A stretch of DNA of 52,492 bases from JBGPOS01 sp041488155 (GTDB lineage Bacteria > Chloroflexota > Dehalococcoidia > Tepidiformales > Tepidiformaceae): positions 1-52,492 of the forward strand of contig JBGPOS010000021.1 of the NCBI GenBank assembly GCA_041488155.1, given 5' to 3'. The position numbers and the translations under genes are program-made. Under the pieces are notes generated by a model. That model searched no databases and had not been told where the DNA came from. It saw only the letters and a program-made list of their open reading frames with translations. This document shows, one piece after another, positions 51,094 through 52,492 of the stretch (its first letter is position 1; each line of letters starts with the position of its first letter).

Positions 51094-52492
51094 TCAGGCT
51101 GCTACCCACTTGCCAGCGGGCAGGAGCTCTGCCTGCATGGTGTGGCCCGGGCGGCTGAGGAGGTCGCCCTGGACGGCGTAGACGGCAAAGCGGGCCGGTT
51201 CGCCGTGTTGAGTGAGACTTTGGACCAGTTCGAGCATGCGTTTGTCATCGATACCTTCGGCGATGATGAGGCCGTCTGTCTCGGAGGCGAACGCGATGAT
51301 CGCCATGAGCACTGCTTTGCCACGAGCGCTGTCAACGGCGTTGGCCAGTACGGAGCGGTCGACTTTGACGTAGTCGACCGGCACCTTGCGCAACACTTCG
51401 AGGCCGGAGTTGCCGGAGCCGACGTTGTCGAGGGCGAGCTTGAACCCGGCCTCGCGCAGGCAGGAGGCCTGGTGCGTCAATACGCCTACGGGAAGCTTCG
51501 AACGCTCGGTGACTTCGAGAACGACGCGTGAAGGCTCGAGTCCTGCAGCTCGAACCTCGCGGGCAAGGTTTTCGGCTGAAAAGCTGGCGTGGACGAACGT
51601 TTGTGGCGACACGTTGAGGAAAAGCAAGGTGCTTGGGGCCATCTCAGGGGCGTGGGAGAGGATGGCCTTGCGGCAGGCGGCATCGAGGTCGTGGGCTCTG
51701 TTGATCCGGGTGGCCAGGGCGAAGGCCTCGAGTGGCCCTTCGAACCCGTACCGGGTGAAGGGGCGGGCGAGGGCCTCGTAGGCGAGGAGCGCGCCAGAGG
51801 AGATGTCCCAGATTGGCTGGAAGGCGGCGCCGACGCCGTCCTCAGCGATGAGCCGGCGCACCGACTCTAATTTGGCCGACTGGAAGAGCGGGCCGGTGCT
51901 GGCGGCGTCGCGGAAGGGCACGACCCGGTCGCGCCCCTGCCTCTTGGCTTCGTACAGGGCTGAGTCAGCCTGCTCGCGCAGAAGGCGGCCGTCTCCCTGG
52001 CCGCGCACAATGGTGGCCACGCCAACGCTGATGGTCGTGGAGATGCGATCCATAGCTGCCTGGCGGATTCGTTCGACGAGGACGGCCGCCTCCGACGCGT
52101 CGGTGTGAGGAAGGAGTACGGCGAACTCGTCGCCGCCTATGCGAAACGCGCGATCCTCGTCGCGACTTTCGGCGCCAAGAAGTGCTGCGAGCTTCACAAG
52201 GACGCTGTCGCCCCATTCGTGGCCCCAGGTGTCGTTGACTTCCTTGAACTCGTCGATGTCAATCAGGGCGAGGGTCAGCGTGCCGGCGTGGCGGCTGGCT
52301 CGCGCTCCTTCCCGGCGAAGTTCCTCTCGAAAGGTCCGGTGGTTGCCAAGGCCGGTGAGGCTATCGGTGTCGACGGCCCGGCGCAGGTGGCGGATCTCCA
52401 TTCGCGCGCGGAAGTGATGACGGGCAAAGAGCCAGAGGGCCCCGACAAGGGCAGCGATCAGCACAAGGCCAAGCGCCAGGAGGTCGTAGATC
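51094..52492 (-). CDS. GGDEF-EAL protein with N-terminal membrane helix (5' end outside window)
   Basis: The open frame continues past the window edge. The visible part starts with a membrane helix (LLALGLVLIAALVGALWLF), then a GGDEF domain with intact RIGGDEFAV, then an EAL domain with intact YEALAR, NVSPQTF and EVTER. In the DDFG position it reads DNVGSG, so one metal-binding Asp is Asn, and AEGID replaces AEGVE. Diguanylate cyclase activity is plausible; phosphodiesterase activity may be weak or lost. It controls or senses cyclic-di-GMP. The tRNA-Trp gene is 48 bases downstream. Confidence 0.92.
   Translation of the reverse strand, partial: IYDLLALGLVLIAALVGALWLFARHHFRARMEIRHLRRAVDTDSLTGLGNHRTFREELRREGARASRHAGTLTLALIDIDEFKEVNDTWGHEWGDSVLVKLAALLGAESRDEDRAFRIGGDEFAVLLPHTDASEAAVLVERIRQAAMDRISTTISVGVATIVRGQGDGRLLREQADSALYEAKRQGRDRVVPFRDAASTGPLFQSAKLESVRRLIAEDGVGAAFQPIWDISSGALLAYEALARPFTRYGFEGPLEAFALATRINRAHDLDAACRKAILSHAPEMAPSTLLFLNVSPQTFVHASFSAENLAREVRAAGLEPSRVVLEVTERSKLPVGVLTHQASCLREAGFKLALDNVGSGNSGLEVLRKVPVDYVKVDRSVLANAVDSARGKAVLMAIIAFASETDGLIIAEGIDDKRMLELVQSLTQHGEPARFAVYAVQGDLLSRPGHTMQAELLPAGKWVAA

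Overview
The window looks like a chromosomal segment of a GC-rich member of the Chloroflexota, possibly Dehalococcoidia-like. This is inferred from style, not from a marker gene. The clues are Thr/Pro 'TPTPT' linkers on surface proteins, a giant GT39-like/DUF2298 membrane protein, a paired 7Fe ferredoxin and 2Fe-2S ferredoxin, many GTG/TTG starts, and many genes with a TANNNT box 6-7 nt before the start codon (leaderless mRNAs). Genes are densely packed on both strands. No gene-free stretch exceeds about 250 bases. There is no rRNA, CRISPR array, phage or insertion sequence.

Left part (1-14 kb, mostly minus strand): ffh; a large GT39-like/DUF2298 membrane protein coupled to a small HExxH protein; gap; a 37-residue zinc-ribbon protein behind a palindromic promoter; then a minus-strand cluster of GH42 beta-galactosidase, a frameshifted amidohydrolase, a MobA-like nucleotidyltransferase and a HAD phosphatase; a LysR regulator; and two ferredoxin genes. 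From 14 to 22.7 kb the plus strand carries an SDR, an exported lamin-tail protein, an rRNA pseudouridine synthase, cmk, plsC, ispH, a DUF512 radical-SAM protein and a zinc alcohol dehydrogenase.

Middle part (22.8-41.3 kb): two peroxiredoxins, two enoyl-CoA hydratase-like proteins, a tandem pair of CaiB/BaiF CoA-transferases, LysM and M28 lipoproteins, an SGNH hydrolase fused to a membrane domain, uvrC, prolyl iminopeptidase, an MFS pump, a questin-oxidase-like protein, a VOC protein, a queuosine-precursor transporter next to queF, and an NAD(P)H-hydrate epimerase. The peroxiredoxin at 37913-38380 has an in-frame TGA exactly at the peroxidatic cysteine and is read here as a selenoprotein.

Right part (41.4-52.5 kb): PduO-type adenosyltransferase, RlmD-like methyltransferase, maf, fumC, an operon of both subunits of an ADP-forming acyl-CoA synthetase plus a thioesterase, a GMC oxidoreductase, tRNA-Cys, tRNA-Leu and tRNA-Trp, and a GGDEF-EAL protein cut by the window end. 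Just downstream of tRNA-Trp lies an ~800-bp cassette holding only a hicBA toxin-antitoxin pair. It is bounded by a perfect 46-bp repeat of the 3' half of the tRNA, so it looks like a miniature genomic island. Strand composition also changes near 41.4 kb, from C-rich to G-rich on the plus strand.

The observations most worth following are the selenocysteine peroxiredoxin, the tRNA-Trp/hicBA mini-island and the recurrent leaderless-promoter signature.
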